Of a stretch of DNA of 64,000 nt, positions 11,804 through 23,300 are shown in pieces. Position numbers and translations under genes: made by a program. How positions within the stretch are numbered: the stretch's first letter is position 1; every line of letters begins with the position of its first letter. This stretch comes from Punica granatum (taxonomy: Eukaryota > Streptophyta > Magnoliopsida > Myrtales > Lythraceae), in contig NC_045128.1 of assembly GCF_007655135.1 (NCBI RefSeq), positions 41,367,885-41,431,884 on the forward strand, given 5' to 3'. The notes beneath the pieces were generated by a model, which was not told the origin of the DNA, ran no database searches, and saw only the letters and a list, made by a program, of their open reading frames with translations.

Positions 11804-13790
11804 CATGTCGATAGGAATTGGCCATCATAATCCAAATCAATTTCCCATTGCAACGAAAGGACGTCCAGCTAGCGGCTATTTTCATTTCGAATGCATCACC
11901 AAATTGATGATGGAGTTAAAGTTTCAATTCCGGTGAACAATTTTTTCAACTAAATACAAAGAGATGAGAAAACCGGTTGTTTATGGTGGCAATTTGATGA
12001 TCGAAAAAGCATAGACCTTCGTATCAATTGTTAGATAATGATCGAACTTGGTGATTAGGATTGAAAACGATAAAATGAATGGATGAAAGACCCGCAAAAC
12101 TGGTTAGAAAACGATATAATGAAATGAACCAATGAAAAACCGAACAAAGCAGTTTAATAATAATACCAAACTAGAATTGCAAAGAATCGATCTACTGGTT
12201 CGATTTTAATCTGATTAATTAGGGTCAGGTTGTTCCCATTACCCGATTACACGTTGACAACGTGTGGACACGTGCGGCGATTTGATTGGGCCACCTGTCG
12301 GACAAGGGATGGACAAGTACAAACTATTGTGGGCTAAAATCGCGAAATTAATGGTTGAAGCAGTGTTATTAGAACCGGACCGGATGATGAACCGGAAGGA
12401 GTACGGGGTAATGGGTTTATGGGTCCAACCGGGGGTTTGATGGGTCGGACCGCACGTTTATTTAAAATAAAATAAATATTCATATTATTAAAAAAATTAT
12501 GATAATTAAGATAAAAGTATGATGATTTTAAAGAAATATAACAATAATATAAGAAAGTATCTATATTTAATATTTCTTACTTCAAAATAAATATTTTATT
12601 TTAACAAGTACTTAAAAGTAGAGTTAAAAGAATAAAAAAGTGGTGGTGATTTGGTTGGTAGTATGCTAATATGAGAAGCAAGAGGTCATGAATTCAAATC
12701 TTTACTCAACCAACCAATTTTTACATTAAATAGAAAACTCATAAAAACCCATAGAACCGGCCGGTTTAATGAAATTTTGCTTAAATGGGTCCGGCGGTTC
12801 AAAGCTGCCATTTCGATTTTCAGGCGAACCGGACCGGACATGGTGCCAGTTCCCAGTCCGACCGATCGAACCGGCCGGTCCGGTCCGGTTCTGATAACAA
12901 TGGGTTGAAGGACTATAATTTGATGGGCAAAATATGTAAATTATGAATGACTAATATTTCATATTGAAATGTTTAATTGATAGGATTAGTGTGTCACTAT
13001 GAGACATTATTTAGTATTCCGCTCTAGAAGCACTCAATATGGAGGTGAGGGACAAATTCTTGTGACCGTAGCAATGCAAATGACTGATTGATCCGAGATT
13101 TCTGAGGCTTCCAGTTTTGTCGATTCATGCGAACTTTTTTAGAAACTGGGATAATACAAAAATTTCGAAAATTAATGGTTCAAGACTTTTAGGTTCGGTT
13201 CAGTTCCTTTACACTGATATATATGCCCTTCCTATGATTCGGATGATCGCATGCTATATCATGAATGATAGCTCGACCAGGTTGCGTTGGATTCTCGTAA
13301 TATTCCTTGCCATTTTAGTGCTAATATATAACTTATTATATACATTGCCATAGCGTGGTGTCAAGTATCACCACCCCACTTGCGATTGTTTCTTGCCGTG
13401 AATCCGTCGTGACATAATAAGATTATGTACCATATTGAAGATGGACTATATACACGTACAGCTTCAATTGTTCCTTGCCGTGAATCCATCGTGAAAGAAT
13501 AATTAAGATTATTTACCAAGTCAAAGATGGGCTACTCGTCTTCTCTGTAGGGGGAGAACGTTGATGAGTTATGGCCGTAGAAATTTTTATCCCTCCATCA
13601 ACCAAATGGATGAGAAACCTTTTATCAGATGATGATGATGGTAATTAAGTATGTTCACTTCCTATGTTATTCTTAGGTCGTTTTCATTTTTCCCCATTAT
13701 CACGTGGATTAACCAAACTAGCCTAAAAAATGCGACGAACCTAACTGTTTTAAGGAAAGAGAACAGACGACGACCATAAAATGAAATTGC
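11804..13790 (+). repeat. Segmental duplication, copy 1 (direct repeat of 24950-26390)
   Basis: This stretch matches 24950-26390 base by base in the same orientation with modest divergence. It starts at a shared catgtcgataggaatt and ends past a shared ctaaaaaatgcgac block. Without the MITE at 12361-12902 and its target duplication, copy 1 is about 1436 bases, against about 1441 for copy 2. It lies just past the 3' end of gene A, as copy 2 lies just past the 3' end of gene C. The open frames at 13117-13353 and 25727-25951 share a C-terminal IYNLLYTLP, but I do not recognise them as a protein family. Confidence 0.85.
12361..12902. mobile_element. hAT-type MITE, 542 bp, with 8-bp target duplication
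   Basis: The element starts CAGTGTTATTAGAACCGG and ends with the near-complement finishing ATAACAATG. It is flanked on both sides by GGTTGAAG (12353-12360 and 12903-12910). The paralogous segment at 25.5 kb lacks the element and has a single GGTTGAAG, an empty site that proves the insertion and its exact ends. The 8-bp duplication and CA-TGTTAT termini fit the hAT superfamily. There is no coding capacity. A second copy is at 49806-50318. The middle contains a tRNA-like pair of promoter boxes (see findings). Confidence 0.92.
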
Positions 13791-14021
13791 GTGCCTTGTA
13801 CGTTGATCGATCGGGTGGTCATATATGTTGGTGCTGTAGCCTGTAAGCTAATCCAGGCCACCGATCAAGTCTTGCGAAATTCAGCCCTTAATCCAGAATG
13901 AATTCAGCAAAGCATTCTCTATTTAAAACTAAATAAAGATCAGAACATTTCCTCATGTAAATCTACACAATTAATTCTCAGTCACATATTCGTCTCAGGG
14001 TCGATCAGAGCGATCACTCAT

Positions 14022-17000
14022 TCACGACCACTGCAGCATTTGCTTAACTCCTAGGGCCCGCGCATGATCCTGAACCACACGTAATCCACAGAGCCGGTCC
14101 ACTGCCTCTTCCATCGTTGGTCGAGTAGAGGGCCCGTGCAGAAGGCAATCCATGGCAAGCTTCGTAAGCTCTGGGCCATCTTCGGGATAAAACCCGGGCG
14201 CACCCTCTAGGGTTTGATGCACGAGCGAGCAAATGGACCAGTCATGTCCCGACTCGACCAATTTCGACTTGTATGCCTCCAATGCCCATTGCCAGAAGAT
14301 TGGCTCCCACAATGAACCGTCTCCGAATGAATAAACATCTTCATTATCCACGGTTATTTTATCACCATCAGTGTATAACTTTTTGGCTGTCAGATTTAGT
14401 ATTATAGTCCCGAAGGCGAAAACATCATGCGGAGGTTCCCGTTGACCTGCATGTTGTCCAGTGAGTTAGCTAGCTTCATTACAGGCAGTAAAATTAAAAC
14501 CACAGTTATATATAATCTAATCAGTCTTTTAGAACAATCTCTTAATTAAAATGATGAGAGAAGTAGTACAAGAAATTTCTGGATCTCTATAACCGTAGAT
14601 GCCCAACAAAAAGGGACGACCATTGTCGGACCGATGAGGGATAACTCCTCCAACTAACATACTCAAGTCGTAGAGTACAGGGTTATAATCCTAGCAAGAT
14701 AAAAGAAAATCAGAAAGCTCGTAAATTTGAATGGATTTCACTAATCAGCAAATAATTACAAAGAGATCTGAACGGGAAAAATAGAAGACTACCTCGTCGA
14801 GCATTATGTGGCCAACATCAACGTTGTCGACCACAAAGGGCAGATACGGTGGATTATCGCGATGGAGGAACTTGAGAAGGCATCCCAATCCAAGCAAAAT
14901 CTTTATCATTTGCAGCCATGTAAGGGCATCTGTTAAAACATGCAATGTATTCTAAAATTACTCTTAAGAGAAAGTAAATATATATGGAATGGGGACTATA
15001 CTAGCCAGTTAGAATAAATAAGCTAGCGACCAAGTCAAGAGACCACCTTTCTGGATGAGGTTCTTTACAGTGTCTAATGGCTTCAGGTTGTAAACAATAC
15101 CCAGACATTCTGCTTCAAAGCAGTATCCCATCAGTTTGACCAAGTAAGGATGAGCCACAAGTTCCGGAAGCTGAAGCACAGAAAGTTCATCCTAGAAATA
15201 GAAAGCGTACGATCGAGAGCAGTTAATAGCCAATAGAGAAACTCTTTTTACTTAAGAAGCGTAAGTCACTAAATACACAGTCTGGAGAAACACCCATAAT
15301 CTTCTTTCATTGTCTCCTTCAAAAACTAAGTAGTTCTTGTTATCTTCCCATATCTTCACGGTCACGTCTTGCTTTCCAATCTTTCCACGATAGACTTTAC
15401 CAAACTGGAATCTCCCTATAAGATTCTCTTCACTGAAATCACTGGTGAAGAGCCTCAAGTCTGCGCGCGAGTACGCTCGGACATCACCGTGCTTTCCTGA
15501 TTGATTTTGCAACTTAACTGAAAAAATCAGTAACGAGACCGGATATATAAATATCTGTGGAATTAAAACCAACATGATCAATACTATAAATGCAAATGCT
15601 GTAAATAACCATCTATCACCTGATGTGAGTACTCCATGGGTTTCCTGATCTTTGTTTGCAATCTGACCTCCTGGGATCTCTTGGTAGATGGAAGGCAGCC
15701 ATCTCGAGAAGTGGCAGCCGATGCAAGGGAAGATAATTTCATTAGGGAGAAAAGCTCTGATTCGATCTATGATATGTCCTGTGATTTGGGTAAGATCTGC
15801 TTTCTTCAACATGAATATTCCTTGACACCCTACCACTCAAAACCATCGAAATATATTACTTCTTCAACAAAATACTAATGAAGGGATAAGTATGGTAAAA
15901 AGGGCAAAATCAGATATTAAACTTCATCAAGCACCTGAAAGATCATCATCATCATCGCCACCGCCACCACCACCACCACCATAAACATCATAGAGTTCGG
16001 CCCGCTTCTCATAAGCATCATCAAGATCAACCAGCCTGTGGACGCCCACAAGTTCCTCATTATTCTCAACGATATGCATCTTCTTTAAGGAGCTAACGAC
16101 TCTTCTCATAGTGGGTCGCTTGTGAGGGTCGAAGTTAACACATTGCATGGCCAGTTTCGTGAGTTTGACACCATCGCCGCGCTTAAAAAGTGGATCAACC
16201 TGCAGGCTTTGATGCACAAGTGAAAACTTAGAACTCAGGAATCCCCAAATATCAGAATTCCAGGCGTCATGCTGGGCCCATGCCCAATCATAAATAAAAG
16301 GGGAACGCGTCAGCCGGTCATGCTCGCTGTAAACTCTTTTGGTTATTAATCCTAAGAGAATAACACCATATGCGAAGACATCGGACTTCTCAGACCAAGA
16401 ACCTGCAGAGAGTTTACCATAGTTAAGCATCGGATAAGTAAAAGGAGGACAACACAACATGTTAGTTGTAGTCAGTGGCGGATTCACCAACCAAAGACAA
16501 CCAATCAGAAAATAAAATGATGGCAAAGAGAAGCTTATCTAGTTTATAGTCATGAAAAGATTGGATTGATCCCAAAAATTGTGTATTTATTTATTTTTTT
16601 CTCGGTTGCAACACCAAACCAATGACTTAGACCAATGGGAAGAGGGGTAAAGTGAAACAATAAATTGAAAGGACAAACATGGCCTCTCCTATAGTCCATG
16701 CTCTGATGGTATTGCTAGATCACCTTGATAAGCAGGGTTTGGATCGATATAACCGTAGCGACCCTTCACATGTTGATTTAAGATATTTCTTCTGTCTGTC
16801 AAAGATGATCCGCCAGAAATCATACTGTAGTCATACACTGCTGGGTTGTAGTCCTACAGATAAAAGCAGCCATGTCACGCCATATAAGAAAGGAATCGGC
16901 CGGAAGGAATGGTCAGCTAATACAAAAATACGCGGTGGGAATAGCAAGGAGAGAAGGACTCTTACTTTGTCGATAATTACATGTGCGGCATCAAGATTGC

Positions 17001-17151
17001 AAATGAGAAAGGGCAGGTGAGGTGGGTCGGGAGCGGGAATGTGCATAAATTCAAGGAAGTTTGCCAGACCAAGTGCAGCTTTTATCCTATGTGACCAAGT
17101 AAAGCTATCTGCCACAACAGAGTAAAAGTTGCTTGAACAAATATATACATT

Positions 17152-17192
<41 letters not shown>

Positions 17193-18580
17193 TGATATTT
17201 TAAAAGGGGATGGTGGGGGAAGAAACTCCATGTCAAGATTTTCACTCTAAATTCGATTTTAAGATTTTAACTTTAACTTTAACTTTACTCACTACATAAC
17301 AAAAGTTAACAACACAATTATTACTTTTCATTTTTCTATAATTTTTTAACCATTCAATTCATTTTTTAATAATAAATTATCTCAACTATTCATTACTTTT
17401 TCTACAATTTAACAATACAATCATTACTTTTTCACACTTTTTGTCATAATTCAACATCACAATAATTACAAACCAATTAAAATTAAAATTCAACTCAACT
17501 CTAAAACCAAACACACTATTACAACCCGTTTAGTTTTGGGGTCAGATTTTAAAATTTTAACTCTAACTTTAACTATATTCACTATACAATAAAAGTCAAC
17601 AACACAATTATTACTTTTTCATTTTTTTTCAATTTTTTTAATCATTCAATTCAATTTTTAATACTAAATTCTCTCAACTATTCATTATTTTTTCATATTT
17701 TTTTCTCATAATTCAACAATACAATCATTACAACCAATTAAAATCAAAACTCAACTCTACTTAACTCTAAAACCAAACACATTATGTCCTAAGAGCATAA
17801 TTTCCAATAAACTTAAGAGCACCAAAAGTGTAGCTGACCTTCTGGTATGAGGCTGTACAAGGTGTCAAGGGCATCGAGTTTATAAACCCTGGCAAACCTT
17901 CCATGATAATGGCACCATCCCTCCGACTCGACCATGCTAGGATGAGCTTCCATACCATAACGTTGCAGGGCCTTGCACCATCCGCCTCTCAACGTGACTA
18001 AGCCTCTCTTACCGTAGGAATTGAGCAACTGGTATTCCTCCTAAAAGACGAAAAAAACTGCATATGTAAGTACCACCGACCAGCTTGGAAAAGAATGCCA
18101 CTTTCTAATGAGAATTTTTAATTAGCTCCACAGAATGCTTGGAAGATTTTATTTAAAATCTAAAAAAGGAAATCCACACGAATAATCAAGACAATAAAAT
18201 AAAAGGGGTGAGCAAAAAGCATACCCAGTATCTACGTGCATTATCACCAGGCAAAACTTTATAATTAGTTCCTTCGTCTTCCCATATTTTCACAACTACC
18301 GCACGGTTCACGTAAACACCTCGGTACACTCGACCAAATTGGAATTTCCCAATGTAATTCTCTTTGCTGAATCCATTCGTGATCAATCCCAACTCCTCGA
18401 ACCAACAATCGGTTGCGTCAAAGTCTGTTAAGGACATCGGAGCAGAGCAATATATCAGAGAAGAGATTAGGCCAACAGTGCACATAGACATTTTATATTT
18501 TTGGATTAATCACATGGAAAATTTCACCATAAGTAACAATATACAAAGTGCCAATTCTTTCTTTCGCCAAGAAAAGAGAA

Positions 18581-18611
<31 letters not shown>

Positions 18612-18862
18612 CGATGAAAAAAGAACTTCGAGTTCAGTCTGAAAACATGGGCTGGAGAGTCGATAAAAAAGAGAGTGATTTAAAAAGGAACGAACTTTAT
18701 TATGCAAACCGCAACCCCATCAGCATCATAGACTAGTCAAAAACAAGAACAAAACCTTCTGTCGAAGGACAAATCTCAATCTCTCCCAGTAAAATCTATA
18801 TACAGTAATTTACAGCACATAAACAAAAACTAACACTCACCTTTCTTCGCACTTTCGGCCAT
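14022..18862 (-). CDS. Gene A: tandem double pseudokinase (RLK/Pelle clan), 801 residues
   Basis: Twelve exons: 18841-18862, 18225-18424, 17839-18040, 16966-17108, 16724-16853, 15935-16402, 15620-15829, 15294-15496, 15047-15191, 14793-14929, 14570-14690, 14022-14446. All join in phase without a stop. Domain 1 (about residues 15-370) keeps the ATP-site lysine (VVVKIW, K53), but the catalytic loop is ICNLDAAH, with Asn (N179) where the catalytic Asp belongs, and DFG is DYS. An acidic Gly/Asp tail and a linker of about 70 residues lead to domain 2 (about 450-800), with VTVKIWED (K506), DNVDVGH in the catalytic loop and DLS for DFG. Both domains are predicted to be catalytically dead scaffolds, perhaps immune decoys like ZRK/ZED1-type proteins; the subfamily is inferred. 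Exon 3 has an extra 19 residues compared with gene B. The exon 11 donor is an inferred GTACTA. Confidence 0.8.
15497..15619 (-). other. Gene A intron 7: in-frame, stop-free intron encoding a hydrophobic segment (exitron candidate)
   Basis: The 123-nt intron between exons 7 and 8 is a multiple of three, has no stop in the gene frame, and would encode WLFTAFAFIVLIMLVLIP and further hydrophobic residues. Retention would add a membrane-spanning stretch between the two pseudokinase domains. The GT and AG borders match those of gene B, where the equivalent 92-nt intron has a stop and is not a multiple of three. Confidence 0.6.
17157..17189. repeat. (TA)n microsatellite in gene A intron 3
   Basis: An uninterrupted TA run of about 33 bases beside the intron 3 acceptor side of gene A. 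Gene B has a comparable TA run at 21295-21318 in the same intron, so the microsatellite predates the split of the two genes. Confidence 0.8.
17235..17514. mobile_element. MITE-like repeat in gene A intron 3 (approximate ends)
   Basis: This AT-rich block has the same body as 17526-17780 (taactttaacttta, caacacaattattac, acaatcattac). It ends with CTCTAAAACCAAACAC, the complement of the family's GTTTGGTTTTAG start. The left end is unclear. Together with the next copy it accounts for most of the difference between intron 3 of gene A (730 bases) and of gene B (162 bases). Confidence 0.55.
17526..17780. mobile_element. MITE-like repeat, GTTTGGTTTTAG family, second copy in gene A intron 3
   Basis: About 255 bases with imperfect terminal inverted repeats (start GTTTAGTTTTGGGG, end TCTAAAACCAAACAC). 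The same element occurs at 49793-50570, where it is about 257 bases after removing a nested hAT MITE. No coding capacity. Confidence 0.6.
18581..18611 (+). repeat. Poly(G) tract of 31 bases in gene A intron 1
   Basis: An uninterrupted run of 31 G on the plus strand (C on the transcribed RNA of gene A), inside the intron between exon 1 (18841-18862) and exon 2 (18225-18424). Its length in the assembly may be inaccurate, because such runs are hard to sequence. Confidence 0.8.
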
Positions 18863-19235
18863 ATGGTTGGTGCTGGGATTATATATTAACCAAAGTGTCG
18901 CTTTTTTTCCCTTCACGGCCGCGCGCAGGTAAGATTTGTCCTTCTTCTTCTTTTCTTTCTTCCTCTGAACTGAAACTATTACAACAGAGCGGAGAGGAGA
19001 GGAGAGGGGTATTTGCAGAATTAAGATGGCCGTGAGATCGCAAGTTCTGTCTACGGCAACTGAATTTAAGAAACCCTACGCTTAAAGGCCGTGAAACCTA
19101 GGCAACGCTTTTGTAAAAGAAATAACCTATAGGCTTTTTTTGGTTCGTTATATAAATCGCTTTCATAACTAGCTTTCATCTCGTTCAAGTTGTACTTTAT
19201 TTGATCAATCAAATTTGACGTACATAAAATTATTA

Positions 19236-19277
<42 letters not shown>

Positions 19278-20379
19278 TACATTGCCAATAGTTTAGATTG
19301 TGGAGATAAAATTCTGATTTTAATATTGAAATTAATGAAATATAAATAACATGAAAATTAAAATTTGAAAAATAGAGGGGGTTACGCTGCTTATGCCTGT
19401 TAAATTAAAAGGTAAGAGAGAGAAGTTTAGGAGAAAATTGTGGGTGCAAATAGAAATGGGTTTTGGAATTGACAAAATTAATTCTAGTGGCTCTCAATCT
19501 TTTGTGCAATTAGGAAAGGACAATTTTGAAAACTATAAATATTTATTAGATAAAAAAAAGTCCTCCTCCCATTTAAGATAGTATATATAAAAGATATTAG
19601 ATAGATGAAAAGGAAAGTGTTTATACTCAAATTTCAAGTTTCCTTTATTTGGGATTGTATTGCTCAATGTTCAAGCTAGCCCAATGGTGTACAAAATATC
19701 ATCATTCCCTTATTCACCATTTATTCGGTCATAAATAAATATCCAATACGAAATCTTAAGAATATATGTATATATATTTTATATTCAATCCAATATAATA
19801 AGGGAATCAAATATATATACACACACATATATATATATCCAACATACGAAAACTTCAGAATATATCAGAATATATACTTGCTATAGGAGTCAAATATCCA
19901 ATGTGAAATCTTCACAATATAATCTATCTAACTATATCTCTACATTTATGGCTAATTTATCTATCTATATCTCTACATTTATGGCTGAGAAAGAGAGAGA
20001 ATGAAATCTAAAATATTATTATTATTGTTAATTTGTTATTATTATTTCTTTTTCCAGTAGTATTATTATTATTAGCACATATAAATAAATAAATAAATTG
20101 ATATATATGTATATATAAGATGGGCCCCCGTAGGGCCCGCCGTAATGCGTGAGTCAAAGCGATTTTGTCGTTTCTGGATCAGATCCACGCCAACTCTGCA
20201 ACTGAGCTGCCAGCCTGCCCCTCATCTCCTCCCTTTCTCCTCTTGCTCGCTCAGGCTCAGAGGGAGAAACAGGAAGAAGAAGAAGAAGAAGAAGAAGCAG
20301 CCTAAAACCCTCGAGAGAGTTTGAGACCCGTAATTGAACGTGCGAAGAAGAGCGACAGTTGGACCGACAAACCAACCAG
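18863..20379. promoter_or_regulatory. Shared divergent promoter region of genes A and B
   Basis: 1.5 kb separates the two start codons, which face away from each other. It contains an (AAT)n microsatellite at about 19238-19276, a short tandem duplication near 19920-19990 (ctacatttatggct twice), several TA runs and, close to gene B, a GC-rich stretch with a GAA run (about 20274-20298). No single TATA box stands out for either gene. There is no open frame of note. Confidence 0.5.
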
Positions 20380-23300
20380 ATGGTCAAAAGTGAGTTGTTT
20401 ACATCATTCCTCTCCTCTCTTTTTCTGTCGATTGAGTTGTAACTTGGAGTAGGAGAGGCCTTTTTTTTTTCCACCCGTCGACAAAGAAAAAGAAAAAGAA
20501 AAAAAAGCACAACCTGTCCTCTTCTACAAAGAACATGTATGTCGCTGCCTAATCTTTTTCTTATATATATATATATATAAATATAAAATATATGTTACAT
20601 TACTCGATCGGATGTCCTTGGCAGAGGGGGCAATTCCAAGTCCTTTTATTCGGAAATATCAGTTTGAGGAGCTGAGATCACTTACGAATGGATTCGGCGA
20701 AGACAACTATATTGGAGAATTCCAATTTGGCCGCGCGTACCGCGCCGTACATGAGGACACTCCGGTTGTTGTGAAGATATGGGAAGACAAAGGAACTAAT
20801 TATGAAGTTTTGCCTGGTGATAATGCACGCAGATACTGTGTATGTTTTTGTTTGTCCTTGTTAGACCGACTCTTCTTCTGCTCTGACTGTTTAAGCAAAA
20901 TTAATTACTTTGTGATCTTCCAACCGTATTCCCATGATATTGTTTTCAATTTTTTTTTTGTTTTATTAAGCTAGAATAGATATTCGTATTCCTTTCTCTG
21001 AAGCTTGTTGGTTGGTTGTATTGACGTCCAGTTTTTCTTCTTCTAGGTGGAATTTGATTTGCTCCGATGTTTCAGATACGAAGCTCATCCAAGCATGGTC
21101 AGGCTGGTGGCGTCCTGCTGGGATCAGGAAAAGGTGGCCCATGTTTACGAGCTAGATGCCCTGGACACCCTGTACAATCTCATTACAGAAGGTGGTCAGC
21201 TTAGCTACAATTTGGTGCCCTTAAGTATATTGAAATATATAGAGGAGTCAATCTGTGAGGGAGAATTTTCCTATTCTTTTTTAGAGCATCAAACTATATA
21301 TATATATATATATATATAAATTTATTAAAGCAACTTTTTCTCTGTCGTCGCAGACAGTTTTTCTTGGTCACATAGGATAAAAGCTGCACTTGGTCTTGCA
21401 AACTTTCTTGAATATATGCACATTCCCGCTCCCGACCAACCCCACCTACCCTTCCTCATTTGCAATCTTGATGCTGCACATGTGATGATCGACCGAGTAA
21501 GAGTCCTTCTCTCCTTGCATTAGCCGACTTTTCCTTCCGGCTGGTTCCTTTCTTATATGACATGACATGGCTGCTTTTGTCTGTAGGACTACAACCCAAC
21601 TGTGTATGACTACAGTATGATTTCTGGCGGATCATCTTTGATCGACAGGAGATATATCTTAAATCAACATGTGAAGGGTTGCCATGGCTATATCGACCCA
21701 AACCCTGCTTATCAAGGTAATCTAGCAGTACCATGCATCAAAACATGGACTATAGGAGAGGTCATGTTTATTAAATTTAATTAATTGATTCACTTTACTC
21801 CTCTTCCTACTGGTCTAAATGATCAGCTTGGTGGTATTACCGAAATTTTTTTTTTTGGGGGGGGGGGGGGGGGGCGCGCAGGAGAGAAAATCAATCCGAT
21901 CTTTTCATGCCTGTGAACTAGATAAGCTTGTCTTCACTATCTCTGCATTTCTTTATTGGTTGTCTTTGGCTGGTGAGTCCGCCACTGACTACAACCAATA
22001 TGTTGTGCCAATTCTGTCGAGTTTCTCTAAATATATTTTGAAAGTGTTGCATGCCTTAATAGCTTTCTTCAAATTGCTATTTTGATCTTTGATCCATTTG
22101 TGCTCTCCTTTTACTTATCTGATGCTTAACTATATGGTAAACTCTTTGTAGGTTCTTGGTCTGAGAAATCCGATGTCTTCGCATATGGTGTTGTTCTCTT
22201 AGGATTAATGAGCAAAAGGGTTTACAGCGAGCACGACCGGCTAAAGTGTTCCCCTTTTGTTTACGAATGGGCATGGGCCCAGCACAACGCCTGGAAATCT
22301 GATAGTTTGGGATTCCTGAGTTCTAAGTTTTCACTTGTGCATAAGCGCCTGCAGGCTGATCCAATTTTTGAGTGCAGTGATGGTGTAAAACTCACGAAAC
22401 TGGCCATGCAATGTGTTGACTTCGACCCTCAGAAGCGCCCCACGATGAGAAGAGTAGTTAACTCCTTGAAGAAGTTGCATATCGTCGAGTATAATGGCGA
22501 ACTGGTCGGCATCGATAGGCTGGTTCATCTTGAGAATATTTATGATAAGCGGGCTGATCCCTATGATGTTTATGCTGGTGACGGCGGTGGTGAATCTGTT
22601 GATGATGATGATCACCTTTCAGGTGATTGATGAAGTTTAATATCTGACCTTTCCCTTTTGACTAGTTATCCCTTCATTATATTATTCGTTTGTTAAAAGA
22701 ACTTATATATGATGCTTATAAGTCGCAGGGTGTCAAGGATTCCTGTTGAAAAAAGCAGAACTTACCCAAATAGTGGGACATGCCATTGATCGATTCCGAG
22801 CTTTTCTCCCACAAAAAATATTTGTCCCCTGCATCGATCATTATTTTTCAAGATGGATGATCTCCGCCGTCTACCAAGAGATCCCAGGTGGTCAGATTGC
22901 CGACGGAGATGAGGAGCTCCATAATGCGCCCTCGTCAGGTGATGGATGATTATTTATGGCATTTGGAATTTATACTTTTGATGTTCGTTGTCCCATGCAT
23001 TTTTGAGTTTCTCAATGCGAAATTGATCAGGAAAGCACGTGGATGTCCATGTTTACTCGCACGCGGACTTGAGGCTTTTCACCAGTGACTTCTGTGAAGA
23101 GAATCTCATAGGAATGTTCCAATTCGGCAGAGTTTATCGAGGAAAGATTGCCGAGCAAGAAGTGACCGTGAAGATCTGGGAAGTCCCTAAGAAGTACATA
23201 GTTTACAAAGGAGACAATCAAAGAAGATTATGGGTTTGTCCGCAAACTATTGTACAGTAATTACTTGGATTAGTTTTCGCCCTTAAATCTTACTGTTTAA

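Noticed and set aside
13117..13353. Open frame of 78 codons, repeated at 25727-25951 with a shared C-terminal end
   Set aside because: The similarity comes from the segmental duplication. The N-terminal parts are in different frames, and no protein family is recognisable.
15927..16526. Gene A domain 1 and domain 2 as separate genes
   Set aside because: The stop at the end of this frame lies inside a GT-AG intron that, when removed, continues in phase in both paralogues. Kept only as a possible intron-retained form.
18364..18736. Open frames with polyglycine or polyproline
   Set aside because: They are translations of the 31-base G run in gene A intron 1.
20612..20974. ATG at 20612 as the start of gene B
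   Set aside because: It lies in the last bases of intron 1. The CAG acceptor at 20624 and the small upstream exon are matched by gene A, so the spliced start at 20380 is preferred.
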